This document shows, piece by piece, positions 8,757 to 17,279 of a DNA stretch of 64,000 nucleotides (the first letter of the stretch is position 1; every line of letters starts with the position of its first letter). The stretch comes from Spirochaetota bacterium. GTDB taxonomy: Bacteria; Spirochaetota; UBA4802; JAFGJZ01. The notes under the pieces were generated by a model. That model did no database searches. It had not been told where the DNA came from and saw only the letters and a list, made by a program, of their open reading frames with translations. Position numbers and translations under genes: made by a program. The stretch lies in contig JAFGRW010000079.1 of NCBI GenBank assembly GCA_016934935.1, positions 1-64,000 on the forward strand, in the 5' to 3' direction.

Positions 8757-9428
8757 CTATTCAAAAACAAATATCTTTTCCCTTAAATTAACCTGCGAGG
8801 GATAACGTGCTACTGTATCTAAATATCCCAGGCAAGCAACAAGACGTTCAAATCCATAACTGTCCTCAAAAATTTCGAACACGCTTTCACGTCCTTTCAA
8901 AGTAATTCTTAAAAAATTAGACTCAGTAAAATCCATAGAATCGATCTGATTCCATATCGGATAACTTTTTGCCAAGTTTATGGCATTCTCTACTCTCTTA
9001 ACTGTTTTCTCTTCCAACCTCTTTTCTTCAAAACTTTCAACCGGTAATATTATCAGAGGAGTCGATGAAGATCGTATTTCCCCAATAGTAACTATATTAT
9101 AATTGCTGTCAATCTCGCAAAACCTGCTACTACCCGATCCAACTACATATACAGCAATCTCCGGCTGATTCTCTTCTACAACAATTGTTAGAATTCCCTT
9201 ATTATCAATTATCTTGTAATCTGCTATTGCCGAATTTCCTTTAAGCGCTGCATCAAGTTGTTCTTTATTAACAATTATCCGGCCATCTTTTGAATAAACC
9301 CCTGCTGTTCTTATTATATCATGCTTGGAAACATATTCAAGTCCAGTAAAACGTATACGCTGATAACTGCTCTCAGTTTCAGCATTCAGTGGTAATACAA
9401 AAAATATTAGCAAAATTAGACGTTTCAC
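8757..9428 (-). CDS. ftsQ: FtsQ/DivIB-like division protein with POTRA domain
   Basis: 223 residues, GTG start immediately after the murC stop (TAG GTG). A hydrophobic N-terminal segment is followed by a POTRA-like region (YQRIRFTGLEYVSKHDIIRTAGV) and a C-terminal domain. The position between murC and ftsA is that of ftsQ, which scaffolds the divisome outside the membrane. The cytoplasmic tail is only a few residues long and the hydrophobic segment ends in an Ala-x-Ala-like site (LPLNAE), so the N-terminus resembles a cleavable signal peptide more than the usual anchor. Similarity is weak, as is typical for the family. Confidence 0.75.
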   Translation of the reverse strand: MKRLILLIFFVLPLNAETESSYQRIRFTGLEYVSKHDIIRTAGVYSKDGRIIVNKEQLDAALKGNSAIADYKIIDNKGILTIVVEENQPEIAVYVVGSGSSRFCEIDSNYNIVTIGEIRSSSTPLIILPVESFEEKRLEEKTVKRVENAINLAKSYPIWNQIDSMDFTESNFLRITLKGRESVFEIFEDSYGFERLVACLGYLDTVARYPSQVNLREKIFVFE

Positions 9429-10802
9429 CTATCTTTGCTCCAGCAATTTGAGTATTTCTACACCACATCTGTAAATATCACCAGCTCCAAGAGTTAAAAC
9501 TATATCACCCTCTCTAACTGTATCGGTAATTATCCCGGAAATTTTCTCAAAACTTTCAACTATTTGTGCCTCTTTACCATGATGTTTCATATATGAATCC
9601 GCAATTAACGCGGAAGTAACGCCCTCTATTGGAGTTTCACTTGCAGGGTATATGTCAGCCAAAAACAGTATATCCGTATCGGTAAAGGATTTTCCGAACT
9701 CATCCCACAAAAGTTGTGTCCGTGAATAGCGATGTGGCTGAAAAATAGTAACAACTCGTCTCCCTAAAGATTTAACAGCCGATAGTGTAGCGGATATCTC
9801 TGTCGGGTGATGCCCATAATCATCGATTACCGTCACTCCGGCAGCCTCACCCAGAATTTCCAGTCTTCGCCCTACACCCTCAAACTTGGCCAAACCATTT
9901 TGTATGCAATCGAATTGTATCTCAAGTTCTCGAGCAACGGTTACAACCGCAAGTGAATTAACAACATTATGGCGACCCAGAAGTTTCAGAGCTACCTCGC
10001 CAAGATACTCATCACGAAAAAAACAGTTATACCTTGTCATTCCGTCTTCGAAACGAATATCCGAAGCTCTAAAATCAGCATCTTCGGAAATACCGTAAGT
10101 AAAATAAGGACGTTCAATTTTTGGTAAAATTGAAACAACCGCCGGATCATCAATGCATACAACCGCATACCCATAAAATGGCACATGATTTATATACTGA
10201 AGAAATGCGTCTTTCAGCCCTTCAAAATATTTATAATAATCAAGATGATCAGCATCAATATTTGTAACAACACCAATCGTTGGGAGCAATTTCAGAAAAG
10301 AGCCATCCGACTCATCCGCCTCAAAGACGATATAGTCTCCCTCACCTTTGCGGGCATTGGATCCAAAATTCAACACTTTACCACCAATTATTGATGTCGG
10401 ATTAACACCACAGCTCCATAAAACTGATGAAAGCATAGAAGATGTAGTAGTCTTTCCATGAGTCCCGGCTACTCCGATACCATGTTTAAGGCGAACTAAT
10501 TCCGCAAGCATTTCTGATCTATGTATTATGGGAATAGATCTTTTGCGAGCCTCAATAATTTCTGGATTTAATGGATCAATCGCAGTTGATGTTATTACAA
10601 CATTTTGATCGGTAACGTTAGAAGCGTAGTGTCCTACAAAGACTTCCGCACCAGCCTTTTTTAAATGTGATGTTATCTCTGACTCACGCAAATCAGATCC
10701 TGTAACTGTATATCCAAGATTTATCAATATTTCCGCGATACCGCTCATTCCAACACCGCCAATACCGATAAAATGCATCTTGTTTCTGTTTCTGAAAATC
10801 AT
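9429..10802 (-). CDS. murC: UDP-N-acetylmuramate--L-alanine ligase MurC
   Basis: Cytoplasmic ligase adding L-alanine to UDP-MurNAc. 457 residues from ATG 10802, which lies one base after the murG stop and has GGAG 6 bases upstream; a GTG at 10817 overlapping murG is less likely. The N-terminal FIGIGGVGMSGIAEIL is the UDP-binding motif. AGTHGKTTTSSML is the ATP-binding P-loop of Mur ligases. FEADESDGSF, DDYGHHPTE and FQPHRYSRT are typical MurC blocks. murC passes directly to ftsQ, with no murB or ddl in between. Confidence 0.95.
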   Translation of the reverse strand: MIFRNRNKMHFIGIGGVGMSGIAEILINLGYTVTGSDLRESEITSHLKKAGAEVFVGHYASNVTDQNVVITSTAIDPLNPEIIEARKRSIPIIHRSEMLAELVRLKHGIGVAGTHGKTTTSSMLSSVLWSCGVNPTSIIGGKVLNFGSNARKGEGDYIVFEADESDGSFLKLLPTIGVVTNIDADHLDYYKYFEGLKDAFLQYINHVPFYGYAVVCIDDPAVVSILPKIERPYFTYGISEDADFRASDIRFEDGMTRYNCFFRDEYLGEVALKLLGRHNVVNSLAVVTVARELEIQFDCIQNGLAKFEGVGRRLEILGEAAGVTVIDDYGHHPTEISATLSAVKSLGRRVVTIFQPHRYSRTQLLWDEFGKSFTDTDILFLADIYPASETPIEGVTSALIADSYMKHHGKEAQIVESFEKISGIITDTVREGDIVLTLGAGDIYRCGVEILKLLEQR

Positions 10803-10803
10803 A

Positions 10804-11913
10804 TCAAACTCCGCCACAAATATTAGCTATAATATCTTCCGCAGCGTGAATCCTGGACTCCTGCGCGCACTTTCTTCTCATCTGACGAAGTCGAGTTTCG
10901 CTACCAAGAATATCAAATATAACAGATGCGACCTCCTCGATGTTTACTTTTTTACCCTCAATCTTAACAGCAGCACCGGAACGGTCAAATACATCAGCAT
11001 TTTTACTCTGATGATTCATTGCGGCATAAGGATACGGAATCAATATAGCAGGCAGTTTCATAGCCGCAAGTTCCATCATAACACCGGAACCAGACCGGCT
11101 GATCGCTATATCAGCAGCATGATATGCTATGCCGACGTCTTCAATGAAAGGAGAAAGGTAAACTGCACCCAATTCATTATCCTCATGTATTATCTTACGA
11201 TAATGCTCATATGATTCTATACCTGTAGACCAGATAATACCTATATTGCGGAATTCAGATTGATAAGTAAGCTTCATGTTAAGTATCAATTCACTAATCT
11301 GCACAGCCCCCTGGCTTCCACCAATCACAAGTATCACTCTATCGCAGTGTTGCATATTGTAATGCTTGCGGGCATCCTCCCTGCTAATATCGCCAAGGAC
11401 CACAGAACGTATAGGATTACCTACACACTCAATTTTATCACGGTATTCAAGTTTGATGAAGTCTTCCGTATCATCAAAGGTTGTAAAAATTGTCTTCGCA
11501 AATTTTGCAAACATTGTGGTTACCCGGCCGGGAACAGTATTTTGCTCACATAAATAGAGATTTATTTTAGATTTTCTTAACGCAAACAGCGCCGGTCCCG
11601 AGACATATCCACCCATGCCAATCACATCAGTTATACCGTTTCGCTTAACAAGAATCTTTACCCGGATCACTGCAATAATAAATCTGAGAACAAAAAACGG
11701 AAGTTTAAGTATATTCTTAGTCAATGCAGGAGCGTCATAGAATAACAAATCTTCTCTGTCAATATCGGTTATGTACTTAAATCTTTTATCTCTACGACCT
11801 GTTAAAAATTTGACTGCAATCTTACGCCTATTGCACTCCTCATACAAGGCAATTCCGGGGCTAATATGTCCACCTGTCCCGCCACCGACTATCATTATTA
11901 CCTTATCAACCAT
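10804..11913 (-). CDS. murG: UDP-GlcNAc:lipid I transferase MurG
   Basis: Peripheral membrane glycosyltransferase converting lipid I to lipid II. 369 residues. The N-terminal GGGTGGHISPGIALYEE is the glycine-rich loop that defines MurG, GMGGYVSGP is the second, and the C-terminal domain has GGSQGA and SRSGSGVMMELAAMKLPAILIPYP, which bind UDP-GlcNAc. The start has GGGGAG 8 bases upstream. It sits 13 bases after ftsW. Confidence 0.95.
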   Translation of the reverse strand: MVDKVIMIVGGGTGGHISPGIALYEECNRRKIAVKFLTGRRDKRFKYITDIDREDLLFYDAPALTKNILKLPFFVLRFIIAVIRVKILVKRNGITDVIGMGGYVSGPALFALRKSKINLYLCEQNTVPGRVTTMFAKFAKTIFTTFDDTEDFIKLEYRDKIECVGNPIRSVVLGDISREDARKHYNMQHCDRVILVIGGSQGAVQISELILNMKLTYQSEFRNIGIIWSTGIESYEHYRKIIHEDNELGAVYLSPFIEDVGIAYHAADIAISRSGSGVMMELAAMKLPAILIPYPYAAMNHQSKNADVFDRSGAAVKIEGKKVNIEEVASVIFDILGSETRLRQMRRKCAQESRIHAAEDIIANICGGV

Positions 11914-11926
11914 TTTATACTCCCCT

Positions 11927-13087
11927 CTAAAAATAATCGTTATTTTCTACAAAATCAGGATCTTCCAACATCATTTCCGACACCGCAGCTTCCCGGTAAC
12001 GGGATATATTTAATAATATTCCGGAACATATCATGCACGCTACTAGAGAAGATCCCCCATAGCTTATAAATGGCAATGGTATACCAGTTGTAGGAAGTGC
12101 CCCGGTTACAACTCCGATATTTATATATGCCTGAATAACTATATTCAGAGTCAATCCAATTGCCAATAATCTTCCAAAATCATCCGAAGCGCTTACGGCA
12201 ATCTTTATACCTCTATAAAAGAAAAATGTAAAGAGCAAAATTACGACAACTGAGCCGACTAACCCTGTTTCTTCCGCAATAACAGCAAAAATAAAGTCGT
12301 TATGCGGTTCCGGCAGTCTGCTGATCTTTTGTGTTCCGTATCCAAGGCCGACTCCAAGCAGCCCACCTGTTTTAAAAGCAATAAAAGACTGAATAAGGTG
12401 GTATCCGCTACCGTATCTGTCTTGCCAGGGGTCAAAATAAGCCATTATTCTGGACCTTCTATAATCAACCTGATATATAAGAAGATAAAACGCCGGAATA
12501 CTTAAAACAAACAGTGTTACTATATATATCATCGAAAATCCCGATAAAAACAGTATTGTAACACAAACAATCAAAAGATCTACCGCAGTTCCAAAGTCAG
12601 GCTGCATCAAAATAAGTATAAAAACAGACCCTAAAAGCATCATTGGTATAAGTAGCTGCATCAGTGGATTAGCAGATTCACTGACATCCTGCGAAAAAAC
12701 CTTCGCCATATAAATAACCATAAAAATCTTCACAAATTCCGAAGGTTGAAAACCGATTCCGCCAACCCTTATCCATCTTGCGGATCCTTTTACAACATGT
12801 GCAACTCCAGGCACTAACAACATAACAAGCAAAACAAATGAAACAAGCAGAAAAACCTTGCTGAACTTTTTGTAATGTCTATAGTCAATCTCCTGAAAGA
12901 AAACCAAACATACAAAACCAACAACAAACCAGAGCAGCTGTTTCTTGAGAATAAAAAAAGAATCTCCATGAGTTTTTAGTGAAAAAACCGCGGACGCTGA
13001 ATAACTCATAGCAATCCCTACCCCGGCCAGCACAAAAACTGTCAGGAAAAAAACCGCGTCAGGAACACCTTTTCGCCGCGTATCCAC
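11927..13087 (-). CDS. ftsW: Peptidoglycan polymerase FtsW (SEDS family)
   Basis: SEDS-family glycosyltransferase that polymerises lipid II at the septum. 386 residues, about ten membrane segments, GTG start at 13087 with CAGGA upstream. Conserved blocks: SYSASAVF near the N-terminus, GFQPSEFVKIFMVIYMAK, MQPDFGTAVDLL, EPHNDFIFAVIAEETG, and TGIPLPFISYGGSSL. Its usual partner transpeptidase gene ftsI is not in this operon. The 340 bases upstream hold repeats rather than a gene, so it could be partly uncoupled from murD. Confidence 0.95.
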   Translation of the reverse strand: MDTRRKGVPDAVFFLTVFVLAGVGIAMSYSASAVFSLKTHGDSFFILKKQLLWFVVGFVCLVFFQEIDYRHYKKFSKVFLLVSFVLLVMLLVPGVAHVVKGSARWIRVGGIGFQPSEFVKIFMVIYMAKVFSQDVSESANPLMQLLIPMMLLGSVFILILMQPDFGTAVDLLIVCVTILFLSGFSMIYIVTLFVLSIPAFYLLIYQVDYRRSRIMAYFDPWQDRYGSGYHLIQSFIAFKTGGLLGVGLGYGTQKISRLPEPHNDFIFAVIAEETGLVGSVVVILLFTFFFYRGIKIAVSASDDFGRLLAIGLTLNIVIQAYINIGVVTGALPTTGIPLPFISYGGSSLVACMICSGILLNISRYREAAVSEMMLEDPDFVENNDYF

Positions 13088-13128
13088 TAAAGTCCTGAGA
13101 TCCAGATTACTCCTCCATTCTCTAAAAG

Positions 13129-13202
13129 GGAACTTCGAAAAATTACCATTTCTGGAACGGCTATGCCGTTTAAATCATAATAAGGAAATTTTCACAAGTT
13201 CC
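13129..13202 (+). repeat. Dispersed palindromic element, copy A
   Basis: Starts GGAACTTCGAAAAATTACCAT and ends AAATTTTCACAAGTTCC, so the ends are imperfect inverted repeats. The centre holds a perfect hairpin, AACGGC-TAT-GCCGTT. A related full copy lies at 28097-28174 and a partial copy at 24055-24104. Confidence 0.7.
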
Positions 13203-13346
13203 TCTGCTGGTCGTCCATCACCATTTTTTATAAATGGTGCTGCACTGCTCGCAGATGCATCCTCTGCTGGTCGCAAGATGACTCTTGCTGCTCGCAGATG
13301 CATCCTCTGCTGGTCGCAAGATGACTCTTGCTGCTCGCAGATGCAT
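13201..13346 (+). repeat. Tandem repeat array, 43-bp units
   Basis: Two identical 43-bp units (13261-13303 and 13304-13346), preceded by a related 60-bp unit (13201-13260) that begins with the same 13 bases (CCTCTGCTGGTCG) and ends the same way. Each unit can fold: GCAAGA-TGAC-TCTTGC in the 43-bp units and CACCATTT...AAATGGTG (13219-13239) in the long unit. It directly adjoins palindromic element A. Confidence 0.8.
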
Positions 13347-13427
13347 CCTTATTAAAAAGTTGATCATTAGAGATTACCAACAGTTAAAACTGTTTATGCG
13401 CAAATTTCATCTACAACAATTCTGTTA

Positions 13428-14795
13428 TTACAGTTCAGCTACGCATCTTTTGAAATCTCTTCCGCGTTCTTCAAAATCCCTGTACATATCAAAAGAGGCA
13501 CATCCCGGTGATAATACAACGGAATCACCACTTCGCGCGAAATCTTTCGCTTTTTTAACAGCTTCCTCCATTGAGGCAGCACGTTCATGACTAATATGAG
13601 AAAATAATATTTCAAACTCGTCTGCAGTTTCCCCAATTAGAACTGAATGTCTCACACCCGTACGCAATGCTTCTGCCAAAAGACCGTAATTTTCACCTTT
13701 TGCACGGCCACCCACAATAAATACTGTGTCTTTGCCGCATGCAGCAATAGCGGTTTTAACCGAATTAACAGTGGTTGCCTTTGAATCATTAATATAGGTA
13801 ACACCGTCAATTGTCGCAACATACTCAAGCCGGTGCTCTAGACCGGGGTAGTCACACGCAGCCTTCAAAATTGTGTTATAATCAGGATCATCACCGACCA
13901 GCCTAATATAAGATTGAATCATAAGCAATGATGCCATGAAATTTTTGATATTGTGAATACCTCTTATCAAAAGATTTGAAGGATCAATTTTTACTTTACT
14001 GTTTTCATCTTTTAAAAAAATTGTCTGCCCGTCATAGAAACAGTCAGCGTTACAGTCATTTATTGAAAAAGATAAACCTTTCGCGTTTATCTGTTGAGCA
14101 CTATATGCTATTACCTCATCATCAAGATTATAAACCAGATAATCCGATGATCCCATATTCATACCAATTCTTAGTTTAGCTTGTAAATAATGATCCATAG
14201 AGTCATATCTGTCAAGATGATCAGGCGCAAGATTAAGCAAGGTCGCAATACCCGGGTGAAAATCAAATACAGTCTCAAGCTGAAAAGACGAGAGCTCAGC
14301 TACAGTAACACTATCGTCTTTAGACTTTTCAACAAGTGAAATCAGAGGCACACCAATATTACCCCCCTCCCTTGAATCATAACCAATAGTTCTTAGAATA
14401 TGATTTGTTAAAGAGGTCGTTGTCGATTTACCGTCGGTACCGGTAATGGCTATCCATTTTCCGCTCATAAAATAGTAAGCTAGTTCAACTTCCGAAATTA
14501 CCGGTAATGCTCTCTTGTTGGCTTCAACAATTAAAGGAATCGATGCCGGAACACCAGGGCTTAAAACCAAAAAATCAAAATTTTCATCCAGAATTTCCGG
14601 AGACTGTTTACCAACAACAACATCCACATTTTTATCAAGTTTCTTTATAATCTCTGTAAGTTCCGCGACACTCTTGTTATCCGATACAGTAACTTTATAA
14701 CCGCGTTGTGAAAGAAAGTTGGCACTGGTAAGACCTGTTCGAAACCCAAGACCTACAACAAGCACTTTGCCTTTTTTATCAATATCAATCTTCAC
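13428..14795 (-). CDS. murD: UDP-MurNAc-L-alanine--D-glutamate ligase MurD
   Basis: Cytoplasmic ligase adding D-glutamate to UDP-MurNAc-L-Ala. 455 residues from GTG 14795, 8 bases after the mraY stop; the frame is open further upstream but that would overlap mraY. VLVVGLGFRTGLTSANFL is the N-terminal nucleotide-like fold, ITGTDGKSTTTSL the P-loop, LNLAPDHLDRYDSMDHY and INDSKATTVNSVKTAI are Mur ligase blocks, and LSPGCASFDMYRDFEERG is specific to MurD. The 340-base gap to ftsW follows. Confidence 0.94.
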   Translation of the reverse strand: MKIDIDKKGKVLVVGLGFRTGLTSANFLSQRGYKVTVSDNKSVAELTEIIKKLDKNVDVVVGKQSPEILDENFDFLVLSPGVPASIPLIVEANKRALPVISEVELAYYFMSGKWIAITGTDGKSTTTSLTNHILRTIGYDSREGGNIGVPLISLVEKSKDDSVTVAELSSFQLETVFDFHPGIATLLNLAPDHLDRYDSMDHYLQAKLRIGMNMGSSDYLVYNLDDEVIAYSAQQINAKGLSFSINDCNADCFYDGQTIFLKDENSKVKIDPSNLLIRGIHNIKNFMASLLMIQSYIRLVGDDPDYNTILKAACDYPGLEHRLEYVATIDGVTYINDSKATTVNSVKTAIAACGKDTVFIVGGRAKGENYGLLAEALRTGVRHSVLIGETADEFEILFSHISHERAASMEEAVKKAKDFARSGDSVVLSPGCASFDMYRDFEERGRDFKRCVAEL

Positions 14796-14803
14796 TATTA
14801 TAC

Positions 14804-15901
14804 CTATAGAATTTTTAATGTCGAGATCCCAATAAGCGCAAGGATAATCCCGATAATCCATAATCGCACTACTACCTTCTGTTCACTCCATCCTGATAGT
14901 TCAAAATGGTGATGAATGGGTGCCATCTTGAAGATACGTTTTTTTCTTAATTTATAATATCCCACCTGTATAATCACTGAAACTGTTTCTATCACGAATA
15001 CGCCTCCAACGATGAAAAGCAGAAGCTCCTTTTTAATCATTACAGCTATCAATCCGATTATACCACCAAGAGCAAGTGATCCCGTATCGCCCATAAAAAC
15101 AGAAGCCGGATTAGAGTTAAACCAGAGAAATCCAAGCGACGCCCCGGCAAGCGCTGCGATAAACACTGATATCTCACCGGCATCAGGTATATGTGGTATA
15201 TTCAAATATGCTGCTACCGGAGCTAGCCCGGTTAGGTACGATATTATTCCAAGAGTAACGCTGACAATAAGTACAGAACCAATAGCCAACCCGTCAAGTC
15301 CATCAGTAAGATTAACCGCGTTAGAAGAGCCAACTATTGTTACAGCGCCAAATACTATCCAGAATATTCCAAGATCAATCAATGAATTGCTGTCAACTTT
15401 TGATATAAAGGGTATAAATACCTTTGTTGTAAACTCTCCGTTTGAAGGGTTAAAATAAATTATCAGAACAGCTGCTAAAGCGATAAGTATCTGAAAAAAA
15501 AGCTTCATTCGCCCCGGCATACCATCTTTCCGCTTTAAAATTGCCTTGATATAGTCATCAGCAAAACCAACAGCTCCAAGAAGCAACGTTGCCGACATTA
15601 AGACTATATTGTAAAGATTGAGCAAGTTTGACCACAACATGGATGAAAATAGAATCGCTCCAAGTATTATAACCCCTCCCATCGTAGGAGTCCCCGCCTT
15701 GGCCTTATGTGAATCAGGACCCAGAGCGCGAATCTCTTCCTTGAATTTAAGGTTGCGGAGCCACCCGATTATCAGGTTGCCAAAAACAAGTACAAAAAGC
15801 AATGCTGTAACAGCCGCGTAAAGCGATCTGAATGTGATATATTGAAAAAGTCTTAAAAAAGAGACGTATTTCTGCAACGGAACCAATAAATGATAAAACA
15901 T
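14804..15901 (-). CDS. mraY: Phospho-MurNAc-pentapeptide transferase MraY
   Basis: Integral membrane enzyme that makes lipid I from UDP-MurNAc-pentapeptide and undecaprenyl phosphate. 365 residues, about ten membrane segments. Key blocks: KAGTPTMGGVII, FADDYIKAILKRKDGMPGRMK (catalytic Asp pair), NAVNLTDGLDGLAIG, FMGDTGSLALGG, and the cytoplasmic HHHFELSGWSEQKVVVR near the C-terminus. It lies 7 bases after murF. Confidence 0.97.
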   Translation of the reverse strand: MFYHLLVPLQKYVSFLRLFQYITFRSLYAAVTALLFVLVFGNLIIGWLRNLKFKEEIRALGPDSHKAKAGTPTMGGVIILGAILFSSMLWSNLLNLYNIVLMSATLLLGAVGFADDYIKAILKRKDGMPGRMKLFFQILIALAAVLIIYFNPSNGEFTTKVFIPFISKVDSNSLIDLGIFWIVFGAVTIVGSSNAVNLTDGLDGLAIGSVLIVSVTLGIISYLTGLAPVAAYLNIPHIPDAGEISVFIAALAGASLGFLWFNSNPASVFMGDTGSLALGGIIGLIAVMIKKELLLFIVGGVFVIETVSVIIQVGYYKLRKKRIFKMAPIHHHFELSGWSEQKVVVRLWIIGIILALIGISTLKIL

Positions 15902-15908
15902 AATCGTT

Positions 15909-17279
15909 TCAGCGGATAAGCTGCTCCGCTACCTCCTCCATCTTCATAGACCTGGAGCCCTTCACGAGCACCACATCATCTTTCTTGATATCTTTTAGCA
16001 AAGCCTCTACCAGCTTTTCCCTGTTCTCAAAGCTAAAAATAGTTGCTCCATCCATCCCATTTTCTTTTGCTCCTTCAGCAATTTGTGATGCAAGCTTACC
16101 TAAAGTATAGAGTCGTTTAAAACCATATCTTGCAACTGCCGCACCACATTCGAAATGAAGATCGGTCGCCTTAGGGCCCAACTCTTTCATATCACCAAGA
16201 ACAGCAATTGTTCGTGATGATGAATAAATAGTCCCCACCGACCGCAATGCGTTTTCAAGTGAAAGTGGATTAGAGTTATACGCGTCATTAATAACTCGAC
16301 ACCTGCCTTCCGTAATATGTCCACGCATAGATTCGTTCTTGAACCCTTTTAAACGCTCGGCACAAAGATCAAGAGTAACTCCCATATACTCACCAACAGC
16401 AATAGCTGCCAGGATATTCATTACATTATGTACTCCGTACAGTGGAGCTGTGATTTGCACTCCTTTATAATTCAAAACAATTGAATCTTCTTTAAGAAGA
16501 TAAGAATCAGGAGTAATATCCGACTCTTTATGCAGTCCATAGCTTTTGACTACCAATTTTTTATCAAGTGCAGCTTCACTCACAATGTCATAATGAATTG
16601 TGTCACGATTAATAAAAACTGTACTGCCGGTATTCATTGAACTGAAAATCTCTGACTTTGCACGCGCAACATTTTGAGTTGTACCTAAAAACTCCAGATG
16701 TCCTGCTCCAATATTTGTAATAACAGCTACATCCGGACGAACAATCGCACTTAACCTGAATATTTCTCCAACATGATTCATACCCATTTCAATTACGGCA
16801 GCGTTATGACTTTTATCAAACTGCAAAAGGGTAAACGGCACACCTATTTCGTTATTATAATTTTTTATATTTCTATGAACACTATACGATCCTTTTAAGA
16901 CAGTAAAGATAAGTTCCTTGGTAGTTGTCTTGCCGTTTGTTCCTGTTATACCCACAACAGGAAGGTCAAAAGTATTCCGATAACTGCCTGCAATTTTTGC
17001 AAGCGCGTACAAGGTGTTGTCGCAAAGCACGCAGGGTGTTTTGTATTCTTGCACATTGCTTTCAGTTAGGTAACAAGCAATCTCTTTTTGCTCGCAAAGA
17101 GAATCGATAAACTCATGCCCGTCAAACTTTTCACCACGAATAGGGATAAAGAGCGAACCATTATCGCATAATCGCGAATCAGTACAAATAGAACTGATTT
17201 GTACCGATCCATCACCGATCAATTCGCCACCGGTAATTTTGGCTATTTCGTATAAACTGTTACAGTAATCAACCTTCAC
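15909..17279 (-). CDS. murF: UDP-MurNAc-tripeptide--D-alanyl-D-alanine ligase MurF
   Basis: Adds D-Ala-D-Ala to the tripeptide precursor. 456 residues from GTG 17279, which overlaps the murE end by 11 bases and has GAGGAG about 10 bases upstream; a longer frame would run deep into murE. GITGTNGKTTTKELIF is the P-loop, NYNNEIGVPFTLL, EMGMNHVGEI and INDAYNSNPLSLENAL are typical MurF blocks, and the C-terminus has VLGDMKELG and VLVKGSRSMKMEEV. Confidence 0.95.
   Translation of the reverse strand: MKVDYCNSLYEIAKITGGELIGDGSVQISSICTDSRLCDNGSLFIPIRGEKFDGHEFIDSLCEQKEIACYLTESNVQEYKTPCVLCDNTLYALAKIAGSYRNTFDLPVVGITGTNGKTTTKELIFTVLKGSYSVHRNIKNYNNEIGVPFTLLQFDKSHNAAVIEMGMNHVGEIFRLSAIVRPDVAVITNIGAGHLEFLGTTQNVARAKSEIFSSMNTGSTVFINRDTIHYDIVSEAALDKKLVVKSYGLHKESDITPDSYLLKEDSIVLNYKGVQITAPLYGVHNVMNILAAIAVGEYMGVTLDLCAERLKGFKNESMRGHITEGRCRVINDAYNSNPLSLENALRSVGTIYSSSRTIAVLGDMKELGPKATDLHFECGAAVARYGFKRLYTLGKLASQIAEGAKENGMDGATIFSFENREKLVEALLKDIKKDDVVLVKGSRSMKMEEVAEQLIR

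Larger units (their letters stand above)
13088..13427. other. Gap in the dcw operon filled by structured repeats
   Basis: 340 bases between murD and ftsW, while almost all other gaps in the operon are 0 to 15 bases. It holds one palindromic element (13129-13202) and a tandem array of hairpin units (13201-13346). No credible coding frame is seen; a forward frame across the array is a shadow. Confidence 0.8.

Noticed and set aside
13285-13590. Forward frame crossing the tandem repeats and the 3' end of murD
   Set aside because: It reads through repeat DNA and the antisense of murD. The repeat explains it.
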